DNA from: Perkinsus olseni
Lineage: Eukaryota; Perkinsozoa; Perkinsida; Perkinsidae
Assembly: GCA_013115135.1 (NCBI GenBank)
Contig: JABANP010000457.1
Coordinates: 1 to 42,438 of the forward strand
DNA length: 42,438 bases
Reading direction: 5' to 3'
In this document: positions 21,692 through 32,851 of the stretch, in pieces
Position numbering within the stretch: position 1 is the first letter of the stretch
Layout of the letters: every line of letters begins with the position of its first letter
Notes under the pieces: model-generated
What the model saw: only the letters and a program-made list of their open reading frames with translations
The model's database searches: none
What the model was told of the DNA's origin: nothing
Program-made: the position numbers and the translations under genes

Positions 21692-24600
21692 CTTGTTTCT
21701 CAGCGCCAGTAGTATTTGTTCCTGCTGCACTCATACAGGATGAGGCTCGTATCAGTATCACTTCTACCCTAGCACCACCAACACACCCGAATAGAAATTC
21801 CCTGCGTCTAAACCTACGAGTAGCCGGGCGAGGAGAATTCCAAACTTGAATATCCCCTTCTTCCCCCTGTCTACCTCATATGCCGGAGATAGTCGCGTTC
21901 CAGCCTAGCAGTGCTGTAGTATGGTCTTAGTCGCTCCAACCGACCCAGCAACGCGTGATTTTCCTAAAGATCCATCATACATCCTACCAGAGCCCTCGAA
22001 GCCCTCACGAGTGTAATTCTGAAGAGCTCCCGTTTCCTGTATTCCCGATTCAAACTGACCGGCCCCGGCCTCCTAGCCGAACCCTGAGAAACCATCTCGC
22101 AGTTCAACAGATCCCACCTAGCCCACCAGAAGCTCCGGGGATCTTGTCATAGTCTGGGCGATGCTCTGTATCATCTTCAGATCGTTGTAAGCTGATTCCG
22201 TTATTTGACCTGCTTCAACCTCCTAAGATACGCTCCCTGAGGATAGCTGCTTACGCTTCTTCGCGTAGTAGTCTCGGCCGTACAAAGTAAGGTGCTTATG
22301 GTCGGCCGGGCGCCTGGTATCTAAGGTCGATGCTTGCACTAGACATGAAGGTCGAAGATACGCTCCAACCTATGCTCGGCTGCATTCGTCTTATCGTTTC
22401 CCGATGCTTCTGTTGCTGCCTTTTGAACTCCCTTCGAGCTATCAACGAGTTGCCGTGAGAAGTATCTGTCCTCTTCTGCGCAACCCCGATCATTATAAAA
22501 TAACATCAACTACGATGCTGACAACTTGTGTAATAGCCAGGGCGGACCACTGAGGAGGTGAACGTCATTCGAGGTAAGAAGATACGCAACGCCTACTAAG
22601 ACAGTCTGCAGATCGCGACGACAACGGCGACCAGCGTGATGACCACCGTATAACAACTCCCACAATTCTTGGAGCACACGAGGACCCGGGCGAGGCGCCA
22701 GAGATGGCGGGTGGGTCGCTGTAGTGAAGCATTCAGCTCCTGGTGAGCGAAGCGGCGCGAACAATTTGGAACTTGAGATCTTCGTACGTACGGAGTGCAG
22801 GCATCAACCTCAGATACTGGCAAGCTCATCACTACTGAGCACCATCCTCGCGGAACAGTGGATAGAGAGCCGTACAAAATCGCATCTGGCCCCTCGTCGA
22901 GGAGGGCGTCTCTCCCCAAGCTGGAACTTTACCCTGCCCTCCCAACAGAAATCGACAAACGGGTTTGAGAGATGAATCATCGCCTAACCTACAACCACGT
23001 TTCGGCTCACAGCGTTAGTACGGTGACGGGAAGTGTGCCAAGCAGGACCTTTTCTCAGTTGGAATGCAACAACCGTACGATAGGCCCCACCGCGCAACTG
23101 ACACTTTCAGAGCGGGAACTGAGTCACGCCTGACTTGGTAGATTCCACGATTACGAGTGGAACGTTTATCAGCCCTAACCAACCAAACAGCGGCCGCAAT
23201 CACAGCCCATGCAACCGTAGGTAGTATGAACCTGCTCCCTTGCTACGGTCGGCGACTTGTGAGTTGTGAAACCACATTGACAGAACCCAAGAGACGTAAA
23301 CAGGAAGGAGGCGTTAATTTTATATAATAAAATAACAGCGGACTTCGGTTTGAATCATCCGACTTAGGAACGGCAAGAGTAGCAAGATATTCTACACGAC
23401 AGCTACGATGAGGAAGATATCTTCTCCGGACCGGGTTCGGCGGGGACGCCCGGTGGCGGCCGGCGATGGGAAGACGGGACGCTGAAGGGAGAACACTAGG
23501 GTCATTAAAACGGTCACTTCACATTTCGCCACGAACGATTACGGGCGGGAAAAGTTTCGACAGAATCGGAGACTTTTACCCGGCGGACAACAGCGTCCCG
23601 CAACTGATACGAGAATGTGATTTGGGGAAAGAGTGGTACTGGTATTCTAATGGGGGGCACCCAGCTTCTTCAATTTCGGCAACTATCCCAAGAAACTTTG
23701 CCCTCCACTTCAGTTCAAACGGGTACGATGACATCACTGAACAGGGGAATCTTTGACACGTAAAAGTGTCACGCATCAACCTCGGATTCGAAGAGACTTC
23801 AACCAGCCACAACTCCCAGGCCTGCGTGAACAACCCAGTCAACTCCCAACCCCAAAGTTTTCCAGCACCCCAATCCTTCTTCACCGCCCCCCTCTTTGAA
23901 CCCTATCTCCTACCAACTCTCGGGTGTACACTGTAAAGGGCCCACCCCTGATAAGCCTCTAGTACCTCTCCTCGAACACAACGTCCTCCGGGTCCACTGC
24001 TGCCTCCGCCTCCGGCTTCCGGTGCCGTTCTGCTTCGGCACTAGTGGGAGAGCTAGGCGGCGGCCTAAAAATGGTAATACAGTCTTTAACGAAGAAAATG
24101 CCGCATGCAGAAATGAGGCCACTATGACACATGCATGAGAACGGGTGAAGAATAGTAGAGCTATCGAGGCGGTATCTCGTGGCATAGTGGCCCCGTGTTT
24201 TCCTGCTGGACCTTTTCCGTTACTGTATTTGCAGTTCAATCAATGTCAGACAAGATTCAGTCAGAAGATGTGGGTTGAGCGACCTAATCCGTATCATGCC
24301 GTCTTCGACCTTGGTTATTTCGGCGGCTTTTCCGTTGTGCACTGGAGAATGCCAAAAAGCGGAGAAACTCAATAGAGAAAACTATTCTGGACCGAAGATA
24401 ATTCTGACGTTAGATGCCCAACCCCGACAAACTACCTTCTCGTATCTTCCCTTCCGCTCGATGCCAGGGTCGACCTAAGATACGCACCCCAATGACCAAT
24501 CGAGTAAATCATCCCTACTACCCCTCCTTCGCCGGCCGCACTATTTCCTCCAGAGCCGCTTCTTCCTTGGATTCCAAACTGTAAACGTCCGACGAGAATT

Positions 24601-25332
24601 CTGAGCTCGTCGCCGCTGCGATCGCCATCAACTCCGCCTTGGCAGACCGCACCGGTACCTGGTCCATGAACAATCAGCTCACGCGGAAAAATTCCCGCTC
24701 GAAAAGATCATTCCCGCGCCACAAGGATGACCAAGTCCACACTGGACGACGGCCACTTTCGTGAGAAATTTGCAGAAATTCGTTCAGCGTTCCGAAAAAA
24801 GGGAACACTCAGTGCCGAGCGGCTTTCGTTAAAAGAAAGGCAATTCACCAGGCAATACGAGACGACAGCACAACGGGAACCATCGACCAACGCACAAACT
24901 TGACGATTATGTTTTGCAGTCCCTGACTTCTGTACTACCGTTAGGTCCATATACTGTTCATTAGTTGATGTACTATTAGTGTCCACCGGCGTACTGTCAT
25001 CGCCCGAATCGGAAACCTCCTCCGAGGTCAGATGCAGCAGTTCCAGCTTAGCCTTATTAGTCGGCTCTGAAGGGAATCCTTCACCCCAGTACCCCTCGTT
25101 CTACCCTACCCGGCGGCGGCTCTCGTCGGTCCTCTTCACCCGCTGCAGCACTACCACGCTTCCGCTGCTCTTGAACACTACCGCGTGACGCCCGTTTGCC
25201 CTGTATGATACCGAATCTTCCATCACGATCAACCCCAGGCCAGTACCGCTTCAGTCGAGGGAGTGCCTTCCAGTGGCCGTTGTTTCGGTCTGTCCACAGG
25301 CGATGCGGCATGATGATGGACGAGGTCCTCGA
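21692..25332. other. Gene-poor stretch, no gene recognised
   Basis: All frames here are short. Minus-strand frames at 22510-22919 include a hydrophobic stretch (TVVITLVAVVVAI) and facing frames at 23466-23884 are open on both strands, but none has a domain or a convincing intron chain. Several copies of a short motif (GTATCTTAGGTTGATGC-like) occur at 22211, 22316, 22801, 23771 and 24462. Confidence 0.4.
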
Positions 25333-25639
25333 TGGTCTCCGGTGTTGAACAACCACAACCCATTTGACAATACCAACAACTGCACGCCCGTTTGAATCGT
25401 CCGCGGCTCGTGGAGAAGAAAAAATATGCTACTTTCCCGACCACAACCTCCCCGTACGTTCAACAATTGATCGTCTCCGGTGTTGTACAACAACCCGTTT
25501 AAAAATGACAACTACACGCCCGCTGCCATCTCACGCTGTCCGTCATTAGAAAATATATGCTACTTTCCCGACCACAACCTGTCTAGCGTCCATCCACTGT
25601 TCGTCATTGGAAGATATGCTACTTTCCCGACCACAACCT
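25333..25639 (+). repeat. Small tandem repeat, about 2.5 units of ~135 bp
   Basis: Unit 1 (from 25333) and unit 2 (from 25471) both start GAT-GTCTCCGGTGTTG and end with ATATGCTACTTTCCCGACCA CAACCT. A third, shortened unit repeats only the end, preceded by CGTCATTGGAA. The end motif is at 25421-25449, 25551-25580 and 25611-25639. Confidence 0.75.
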
Positions 25640-27202
25640 CCTGAGTGTTTATCCCCTGTCTTTACATATTCGACGACTCCAACAAGTAACAAGTTGAGAG
25701 TTCATGCCGTACCAATACGTAGCGGAAAATTCATCTGTCAATCACCAAATAAATTTCACTGGTCCGCAAAAATTTTCCGAAAATGCTAGCACACCGGAGC
25801 CCTCCTTCTTCTCTGCAAGATCCCATCGCGAGTTTCCAGAGTATTTCCGATGCTACTGATGAATAATATTATTTTTCACTCTCCAATATCGCTACTACCG
25901 TTGTCCCCGGGAATGAGCCCTTCCTCCGGGTCCAAATCCCAGGCATCCCTCGAGGCAGAGGACCTCTGCTTAGTTGACATCAGCCGAATTTAACCGGTAA
26001 ACCTGCGCCCTGTAGAAAAAGCAGGAAGTTCGACCTGGGAAGCGGACTTTTTCTTCGAAACCGCCCGAGACGAAGATGCGCCCAAATCGATCACGATGGC
26101 GAGCGCGAAGAATCAGCGCACTTTGTTGCTCACGAAACTATTGGAAAAATCTTTGTGCGGGTAACAAGAATTCCTTGCGCGGGCCGCAGATTTTCTTGGA
26201 GGCCACAATTTCCCTCGAGCAGTCTTAGATAACTCCAACCGTAATACTTCAAGTTTCACGGCGGCCTCCGAAGATGTCTTCTCTCCCCGATCCGCCTCAG
26301 GAGCCCTTCGGACGTTTGTAGGAAAATCTAGAAAAATGTGTTCTCAGTTGTCCGGCTAAGGCCAACATCTGGTTGAGAAGTGTCATCCGGGTCTAGGCCA
26401 TGACCCGGGTGAGAGCTGTTATCCGGGTGAAAGCAGGTACACAAGGATTCACAAAAAAACCGTCAATTGCGAATCCCTCTCGTCACCGCTGGTTAATTCC
26501 CAAAATCTAAGGGAGAAGTACAAAATCCAAGGAAGCGTTTTCAGGGATCTGCATTACCTGGGCAACTGTTCGGGTTTCTGGTTGCCCTGGGTAACAGTTC
26601 CGGGATCGGGTTGCCCTGTCGGGTTTCGGGAGGGGTTTCTGGTTTCCCGTTCCTGCCTTCACCCGCAATTCAAATGTTCCTTGGATTTTGTACCTTGCCC
26701 TCGGATTTTGTACTTCACCCCGTCACCGCTCCCGTGTATCACGCGAGTGGTCATGAACTGAACCCACCCCAGCCAGGCATTAAACCAAGATCGGGTATTT
26801 TCAAATTGCTTTTTAGTCCAAGATTTGGAGCTCGGGTTCCACCAGTTATTGGACCACAATCGATCTGCCGTACCAAGTAGTGCCGTTTTACAAATCTCGG
26901 AGACGAACTTGAGTTTTCAAATCGGTCTTGAATCAAAGTCTCCTGCGCCGTGAGCACTCAGGTATCGCCGGAGTTAATCCACTGCTCAGCCAAGCCTTCA
27001 ACTTGCTCGTTTAGAGGGTGTGAAGAGACTGACTGATTGAGAACACAACACCCGAGTTTTGCCATTTGGAATCCAATCTTTCATCTGTTGTCTCTTATTA
27101 TCCGCTACTTAGCTGAGCTTCAGCGTAGCTTCTTGTCGGAGCAAGTTAGGATCAGCGATATAAACATTACAAGGGCCGCGTAAAATATCAGTGTGAAAAA
27201 AG
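25640..27202. other. Gene-poor stretch with short repeats
   Basis: No gene recognised. It holds a 15-bp inverted repeat (GTACAAAATCCAAGG at 26518-26532 and its complement at 26679-26693, with a partial third copy at 26700-26716), duplicated CGTCACCGCT words, and repeated ATCCGGGT words around 26380-26430. Confidence 0.4.
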
Positions 27203-27292
27203 CGTTTTAAAAAGAGGCTTCCACTTTTCAATCTCGAACAGGATATTAACCTTGAGATCACGCTCTATCAACTTGAGGTGAAAGCGGTGAGC
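27203..27292 (+). repeat. Diverged solo arm of the foldback element
   Basis: AAGCGTTTTAAAA, CTCGAACAGGATATTAA and CAACTTGAGGTGAAA follow in the same order and spacing as the outer 90 bp of the right arm of the 20824-21689 element (about 21599-21689), at roughly 70% identity. It lies about 70 bp upstream of the secreted-protein ATG at 27363. Confidence 0.65.
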
Positions 27293-27362
27293 GCTTCACC
27301 ACCGCAGCAGGAGCGCCTTCTGGCTCGGATCAGTTGAGCTCCCTGCTCAGCCCGTCTTTATT

Positions 27363-28084
27363 ATGTCCTCTACTCTCTTCGTGCGTCTCCTACTGCTGCC
27401 GACTATCCTCGTTAATAGCGCGGCCCCTCCTGTGCTTCCCTCTGCCACCTTCACCGTCCCTAAGGACGATCTCCCTGATGGAATATCCGAACTAAAGCTG
27501 CTCACTGCCTCGGATGCCGGAGTGATGCACGGCAGGCTCATCATGACCGAGGGGCCCGAGTACTCAATAAGGTCGTTCTTCCGACCGCCAAAAAAATGGA
27601 ACAGCTTCGTCCTATTGCGATTAAACTCAGCCACTTCTGCAATAGCCGTTGAAGATGCCTTCGTGCGAGGCGTGGAACACCTTCCTTTCTCGACTTTCGG
27701 TAAAAAGATATGTGAGCTCGCAAACACAGATCGCTCTATCAACATGACCAGACCAATAGAACTGCTAGATCATCAACTGACAAGCGTGGACGGGGTTCTC
27801 ACTGGCAACTCCGTTTTGGACATCTTCGAGGTTCTCACCGAGGAGTCGCTTGGACTGCAACTGAGCCTGCAGTCCGCGAACGAAGTAAAGTTGAAGGCCT
27901 TGTGTGTGCAGCTGTTGAGAACGCTCGGGCGCAGCGAGTCAGCACCACGCTTTCTTGCACGGCAAACAATACGAGTGGAGCGTCGTTCTGCAGAAGCGTG
28001 GATGAGTTTACTATGGAGTTGAAGATGTCTGTTGATCCAAGGAGATGGATCCCTGTTGTGATTCTGCTGGATCGCAGGTTGTAG
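27363..28084 (+). CDS. Secreted protein, family 2, member 1 (two exons)
   Basis: Signal peptide MSSTLFVRLLLLPTILVNS precedes the mature start AAPPVLPSATF. The conserved DDLPDGISELKLL block and KWNSF follow, then a divergent body with FGKKICELAN. A 50-nt GT-AG intron at 27885-27934 is proposed because it joins the frame in phase to a second exon (27935-28084) rich in Ser/Thr/Cys and ending WIPVVILLDRRL; without it the frame runs on to 28022 with a less plausible tail. The first 245 coding bases are nearly identical to the gene at 30048. No known domain; probably exported. It faces the same way as the other members downstream. Confidence 0.7.
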
Positions 28085-30028
28085 TCGAGTTTGTAACACG
28101 CCGGTTGGCTAGGAGCTGAGCTGTGATTTTTTTTTCTTCCGGCCAGATGTGATCATCCGATCAGTACCAGGGCTGTAGTCCAGCCGACCACGGGTCGCAT
28201 TGACCGTTGTGGTCACCGACGGTTAGTCCGCTTTTTGCCAACCCTGTCGTGAGACAGTATTGCCCGGGCCACCTGCCTTGCGGCGGGGGTAATTGGACTG
28301 CAGGCCCGCCTGTCGCACCGAGGTGCTCCCACCAAGATTCGAGCTGTGATTGTTTAGGCACACACTTGTGAAAATGTTAACACGGTGAAAATGAGTGAAA
28401 TTTCGTCGCGCGCCCAGATACTTACAATCGATCAGCCGTTTCGCGTGTGGAACAAATATATAATGGACTAGCATGTGGACTAGTAGCGAAGAACCGATGA
28501 AATTTCTGTTTTGCTTATCGAGAATGCTCGGTCCGTAGACTACCAGTGGTAGGAGTTCTTTTTGCTATATTCATAAAGATCGGTATCTTCTATCAGTATC
28601 TCTCATGTCGGGTTCGGATGATGACAGGAGCACAGCACCTTGCTGCTGTCGTGTGGCGTCCCATCTCTCAATACTCACCACCCTCTTCAACCACTTAGCG
28701 TAGTTTTTTATCGGAACACGATAGGACAAGCTGCATGAATATTAAAAGTTTGCCCGGAGAGCCTCACACAGGGCCATTAGCATCTGTTCGCGGTGGCAGA
28801 CTCCGCTTTCAAGTCCATCTTCGAAGCCACCACCATCAACTCACTACGTGCCGCCGAGCTCCAAGCCATACAAACGCGCCAGATTGGCGTGCACGCGTCT
28901 TGCACTGCTATCACTGACATGGTCAAGTTGAACGTTAGAGTGAAGACGGCCTGCACTCCCTAGAAACAAGCGAGGAAGTTGGAGCGCCAACGGTTCTTCA
29001 CTCGGTCTTACCTATTCGACCAGCTGTCACTTGACCAGTCATAAGAGACGTGCAAAGTCATAATTCTGCGGTGCTCTACGCCAGCACTGGACGAGTACCG
29101 CTCTCGCAAGAACGAGACTGCAAGCTTTGAGATTCCCTCGCAGCCTCCTCGACTATGCGATAATGTAGCCCTTGTCCTGTTGTGTCCTTCTGGTTTTGTA
29201 CTGGAGTGCTCTGCACATTAGTGCAGTCACCGTACGCGTGTTTTCTTCAATGCTTTCGGTTTGTTTCTGGCCCAGATTTATTCGTTCCCACGTGAAGCAC
29301 TCTCGTTCTCCTTCGGAATTGTTGAGTCCCTTTCTGAGCAAAACACTTGAGATGAGCCACCTGCTAGGAAACTGATGGGTGACCACCAGGCGTGGGCCAC
29401 GCCTGGTGGTCACCCATCGCCGCGTGGCCAGCCAAGGGCGAACATACTGGGAGTTCCCCCGCCCCCGAGGGTTTTCCGTCGCGCCGAGATGGGCTCAATC
29501 GTCCCGCCAGCCAAGCAGAATGAGATGCTCACAGCGCCACGTTTGACGGAGAAGCCCTTCCCTGCAATCTGCAGACATGGAGACCTCGCGCGGAAAGAGT
29601 GACGGACTAGGCGATCGAGACTGTCACCCTCTTCCGCCTGTCGTCATCTGCGCCATGCTAAGGGGGTCGTCTTCGGTGCTCACTTCGAATGAGGCTGCGA
29701 CGAGCCGAGAGAGATCTGAGTTTCTGAAACGACTGGGAAGCTCACGCAGGCTCCCCCCTAGTGGTCAAAAAAGCAAGATCGACTCTCAGCAGAGTGTCGA
29801 GCCTGCGCCGAAGACAGACTCGATTTAATCCTGGTCGGCTGCCGATCAGGGTGCACTCCTCTACGGTGCCGAATAATAGATCTTCGCGAGGACCCAGGAT
29901 GCATGGTTTTGGCTTCTGCGATCGGGAGCAGCACCCCCACCGTCATCGGCTCTCCCTCGTTGTCCCTTGCTGTAGAGACTAGAGTGTCGTGTCTTGTCAG
30001 CAACGCTGAGGATCGTTCTTCCAGCTTC
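28085..30028. other. Intergenic between the two close paralogues
   Basis: No gene recognised. About 45 bp at 28697-28745 resembles 27122-27170 upstream of the first paralogue (AGCGTAG..TT.TCGGA motif), so part of the promoter region may have been duplicated too. It also holds the 45-nt palindrome at 29374-29418 and a GC-rich block at 28160-28350 without recognisable RNA structure. Confidence 0.4.
29374..29418. repeat. Perfect 45-nt palindrome (22-bp arms, 1-nt centre)
   Basis: Left arm GATGGGTGACCACCAGGCGTGG, shown here only by its ends GATGGGTGAC and CAGGCGTGG, is repeated exactly as its reverse complement after a single G. Such a sequence can extrude as a cruciform or form a very stable RNA hairpin. 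It is not inside a recognised gene. Confidence 0.95.
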
Positions 30029-30047
30029 TGCTCAGCCCGTCTTTATT

Positions 30048-30596
30048 ATGTCCTCTACTCTCTTCGTGCTTCTCGTACCGCTGCCGACTATCCTCGTTAA
30101 TAGCGCGGCCCCTGCTGTGCTTCCCTCTGCCACCTTCACCGCCCCTAAGGACGATCTGCCTGATGGAATATCCGAACTAAAGCTGCTCACTGCCTCGGAT
30201 GCCGGGGTGATGCACGGCAGGCTCGTCATGACCGAGGGGCCCGAGTACTCAATAAGGTCGTTCTTCCGACCGCCAAAAAAATGGAACACCTTCTTCGAGA
30301 TGCAGCTGGACACGGACACCTCGATCATAACGGTGGAGGATACTTACATGGTTGGAGTAGAGGGAATAACCTTTAATGAGTTTGCTGATGAGTTGTGTCG
30401 GGCTTTCAACGGCACTACCGCCCTCGAGTCTGGACTAGCTCTTCAAGCCGCGAATAGCGTGCGAGTGGACTTAGCCTCTCTGACAGGGGTCTTCCTTCAA
30501 TCCCAAGATCACCATCACGATGTTAAACGACCCATGGCGGCCGAGAAGTTCTTTGTGAACCACCTCACCTTGGAGCGCCGCGCCCGCAGTGAGTGA
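30048..30596 (+). CDS. Secreted protein, family 2, member 2
   Basis: 182 residues from the ATG at 30048, which aligns with the start of the 27363 gene; the frame opens earlier at 29994 but the internal start leaves the signal peptide MSSTLFVLLVPLPTILVNS at the N-terminus. Residues up to KWNTF are nearly identical to member 1. After that the protein is different: TSIITVEDTYMVGVEG, FADELCRAFNGTT, and an ending HLTLERRARSE. A shared weak pattern W-[NR]-[ST]-F ... C remains across members. Single exon as read. No known domain; probably exported. Confidence 0.7.
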   Translation: MSSTLFVLLVPLPTILVNSAAPAVLPSATFTAPKDDLPDGISELKLLTASDAGVMHGRLVMTEGPEYSIRSFFRPPKKWNTFFEMQLDTDTSIITVEDTYMVGVEGITFNEFADELCRAFNGTTALESGLALQAANSVRVDLASLTGVFLQSQDHHHDVKRPMAAEKFFVNHLTLERRARSE

Positions 30597-30876
30597 TGCT
30601 GTCATGAGGGGATGTAGATGTGTGATGTACTGTAGCGTACTCGTGTTGTTGTGTTGTTGTCCCGGAGATTGTGGACGAATATCCTGTCCGCTATTTTCAC
30701 CCGAAGCTCTCCTTTCGACTGCTACTCTGCAGTGACCCTCTTTGTCCATGACTTCGGCTTGGATGATCCCTTGACCCTTCGGCCAGTTTTGTGGTTTCGA
30801 AGTTTTGTGGTGGTGCTCTGACAGTTTTTCCTGTTCATTAGCCTCGATGGTGTTCACTCGCACCTAATGAGTAACA

Positions 30877-32509
30877 ATGTCTAAACAACGCCCCCCCAAG
30901 AGAAGATCGTCATTTTCCTCTGCCGAATCGACCATCGGGATAATGACTTTCAACACCTGGCTCATACCAGTGAGACGGTCCCTTCTCTTCTCTGTCTCTC
31001 CGACACCACTGCAGCAGGTCCGTGCCAACTTCCCATGCTGCCTTGACTGCGATTTGCCATCACGAGCTGACAGGGTGTCAAATCATGTCACAGAGTCTGT
31101 CTTTAAGGACAACATTGACGTAGGTCTATCCAATACCACACCAAACGGAAATCGTCTATTATTTCGCAGATTGTGACACTACAAGAAGTCTGGTCGGGGT
31201 CGCAGTCCGTGGTTGCTAGTTGCATCAACTGTCTTTGCTGCTGCCGTATGTTCCAACGAGCCAAGGTTATCGAAGCACTCAAGACAAGTAGACCATTCGT
31301 CGAAGAGTTCCCCCACCTTATCATGCAGGCACCCATCTACGCTACCACACGAGTGCTCATGGGACTCGGATGTGCGAGTGCGCCTCGAGGTTCCTCGACA
31401 GCGGTCTGATGATCATGTCAAAATGGCCGATAGTGACTGAAGAGTCCGCCTGGTCATCGTCAAACCTTCGCCATTCTATCAATCTAGGTTCTCTCGGTTT
31501 GCCGAATCGACAAGCGAGGATTCTTTCGCATCCAAAGGCGCTCTTTGCGTGGTGCTAGATCGTGGCAAGGACGTGAGAATTTATTCCGTTCTTTTTTTCA
31601 ATGAGACTTCATCTTGCTCAGCTGATCATTGTGGTGACCACTCACATGGACGCTGGAGACGATGCCATAATAAAACTGAAACAACTGGTAAGATCATACT
31701 TGATTTTGCCTCTCGGATTTCGAGCTGCCAATCTCTCCAGCAACACGCATTGGGGCTCTACGAGCGAGTAAAGAAATCGACTGTTGAGGTCGAGAGGCTT
31801 GGGAGAAGAAGGGATGTCGTTGCCGCCTTTTTCACCGGTGACTTCAACATCGACGGCACCGAGAGGGAGCACAACTCCATAGTGGGCCGATTTGCTTCCT
31901 GACTGGATGAGTTCTGCCGGACTCAGGGGCCTGATGGAGAGTCACTCTATGCGCTTGCTCGCAAGGAGATGCAGGAAGCCGGCTTCAGCGACGCCTGGAC
32001 CGAGTTCGCTCACCAAGCCGGCTATGGGAGGCCTCAATCCTTCAGGGGTGATTGGAGCGACCTGCGCAACTCAATCGTCGCTTGCTACGGCGCCACAAAC
32101 GATGAGGTGGGCCTATCGTATCCGTCGATGATTCAACATCCCACTCGTGATCGATAAACTCAAATTATAATTCTTGAGTGTCATTGTTGCTGTCTCAGAG
32201 CATACCATCTTTTCCTACTAGACTGGACTACATCTGGGCTACTCACATTACCGGTGCTGTTCAAGTGGAGCTTCCCCCGCCTCAACAGCGAATGGCAAAC
32301 TCCGATACTAACGAGCTAGAAGTGAGTGCCTCACAGTCGCCGGTATTCAGCGTGCTTCTTAGTTGATTGATGTCAAAGTCGCGGATGCTACGTTATGGCG
32401 AGGAAACTTGGACCTTCGGAACGACATAGAGAAAATTCAGTGCCCGGATGCCTACGACTCATCAGAGAAGATGGATCTACTCAAGGAATATCGTCAGCAG
32501 TTCGTGTAA
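30877..32509 (+). CDS. Endonuclease/exonuclease/phosphatase family protein, neutral sphingomyelinase-like
   Basis: A multi-exon gene of the Mg-dependent DNase I-like fold. Motifs occur in the right order: IGIMTFNTWLIP (Asn), then after introns at 30970-31014 and 31120-31169 IVTLQEVW (catalytic Glu, about 31170), SGLMIMSKWPIV (about 31405), SEDSFASKGALCVVL (about 31520), TTHMDAG (about 31630), FFTGDFNIDG (Asp/Asn, about 31836) and RLDYIWA (about 32220). SGL..S.WPI and ASKG are typical of the neutral sphingomyelinase branch, which cleaves sphingomyelin to ceramide. One junction near 31370 needs either a 26-nt intron or a frameshift. The usual C-terminal SDH is not seen: the final frame either stops at 32366 after QSPVFSVLLS or splices into an exon ending near 32509. 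The gene may be truncated. Substrate is inferred only from family resemblance. Confidence 0.7.
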
Positions 32510-32530
32510 GTATCAGCCTCGAGTGGCTAC

Positions 32531-32585
32531 CAAATTCGGTGTTGCCAGGAATCGAACCTCGGACCATGCCTCGCTCACGGCCAAG
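32531..32585 (-). repeat. tRNA-like 3' segment (B box), possible SINE remnant
   Basis: The minus strand reads CCGAGGTTCGATTCCTGG followed by CAACACCG. GGTTCGATTCC is an exact Pol III B box, and the bases around it make a nearly complete T arm. No matching 5' acceptor strand (GGTGTTG) is found upstream, so it is not a complete tRNA gene; a tRNA-derived SINE or tRNA fragment is more likely. Confidence 0.45.
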
Positions 32586-32851
32586 GTGAGACTGAAGAGA
32601 GCTGAGACCGAGAAGTGAATAGCTCGGCTTTTTCATCGCGCTTACACATGTTACCTGTTGCTGACTTTGATGTACTTGAACGTTTCGCTTGTCTTGTTTG
32701 AAAAATGCTCGGGTGGAAGGAGTGTCGTAGGCATGCGGACATGATGAGGTCCCTATCATTCCGCTTTGGAAATGAACGCGTTTCTTCGACGTATTCCAGG
32801 GGAAAGAGTCTCGAGAGTGATTAGCGACTGACCAAGTACAGCTGCGACAAT

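Noticed and set aside
27347..27745. 132-codon minus-strand frame opposite the 27363 gene, and its counterpart at 30032-30328
   Set aside because: Both are antisense shadows of duplicated coding sequence; the plus strand has the signal peptide and family conservation.
28160..28350. GC-rich block considered as a possible structural RNA (rRNA, snRNA or tRNA)
   Set aside because: No conserved rRNA, tRNA or snRNA sequence was recognised and no long stem could be drawn.
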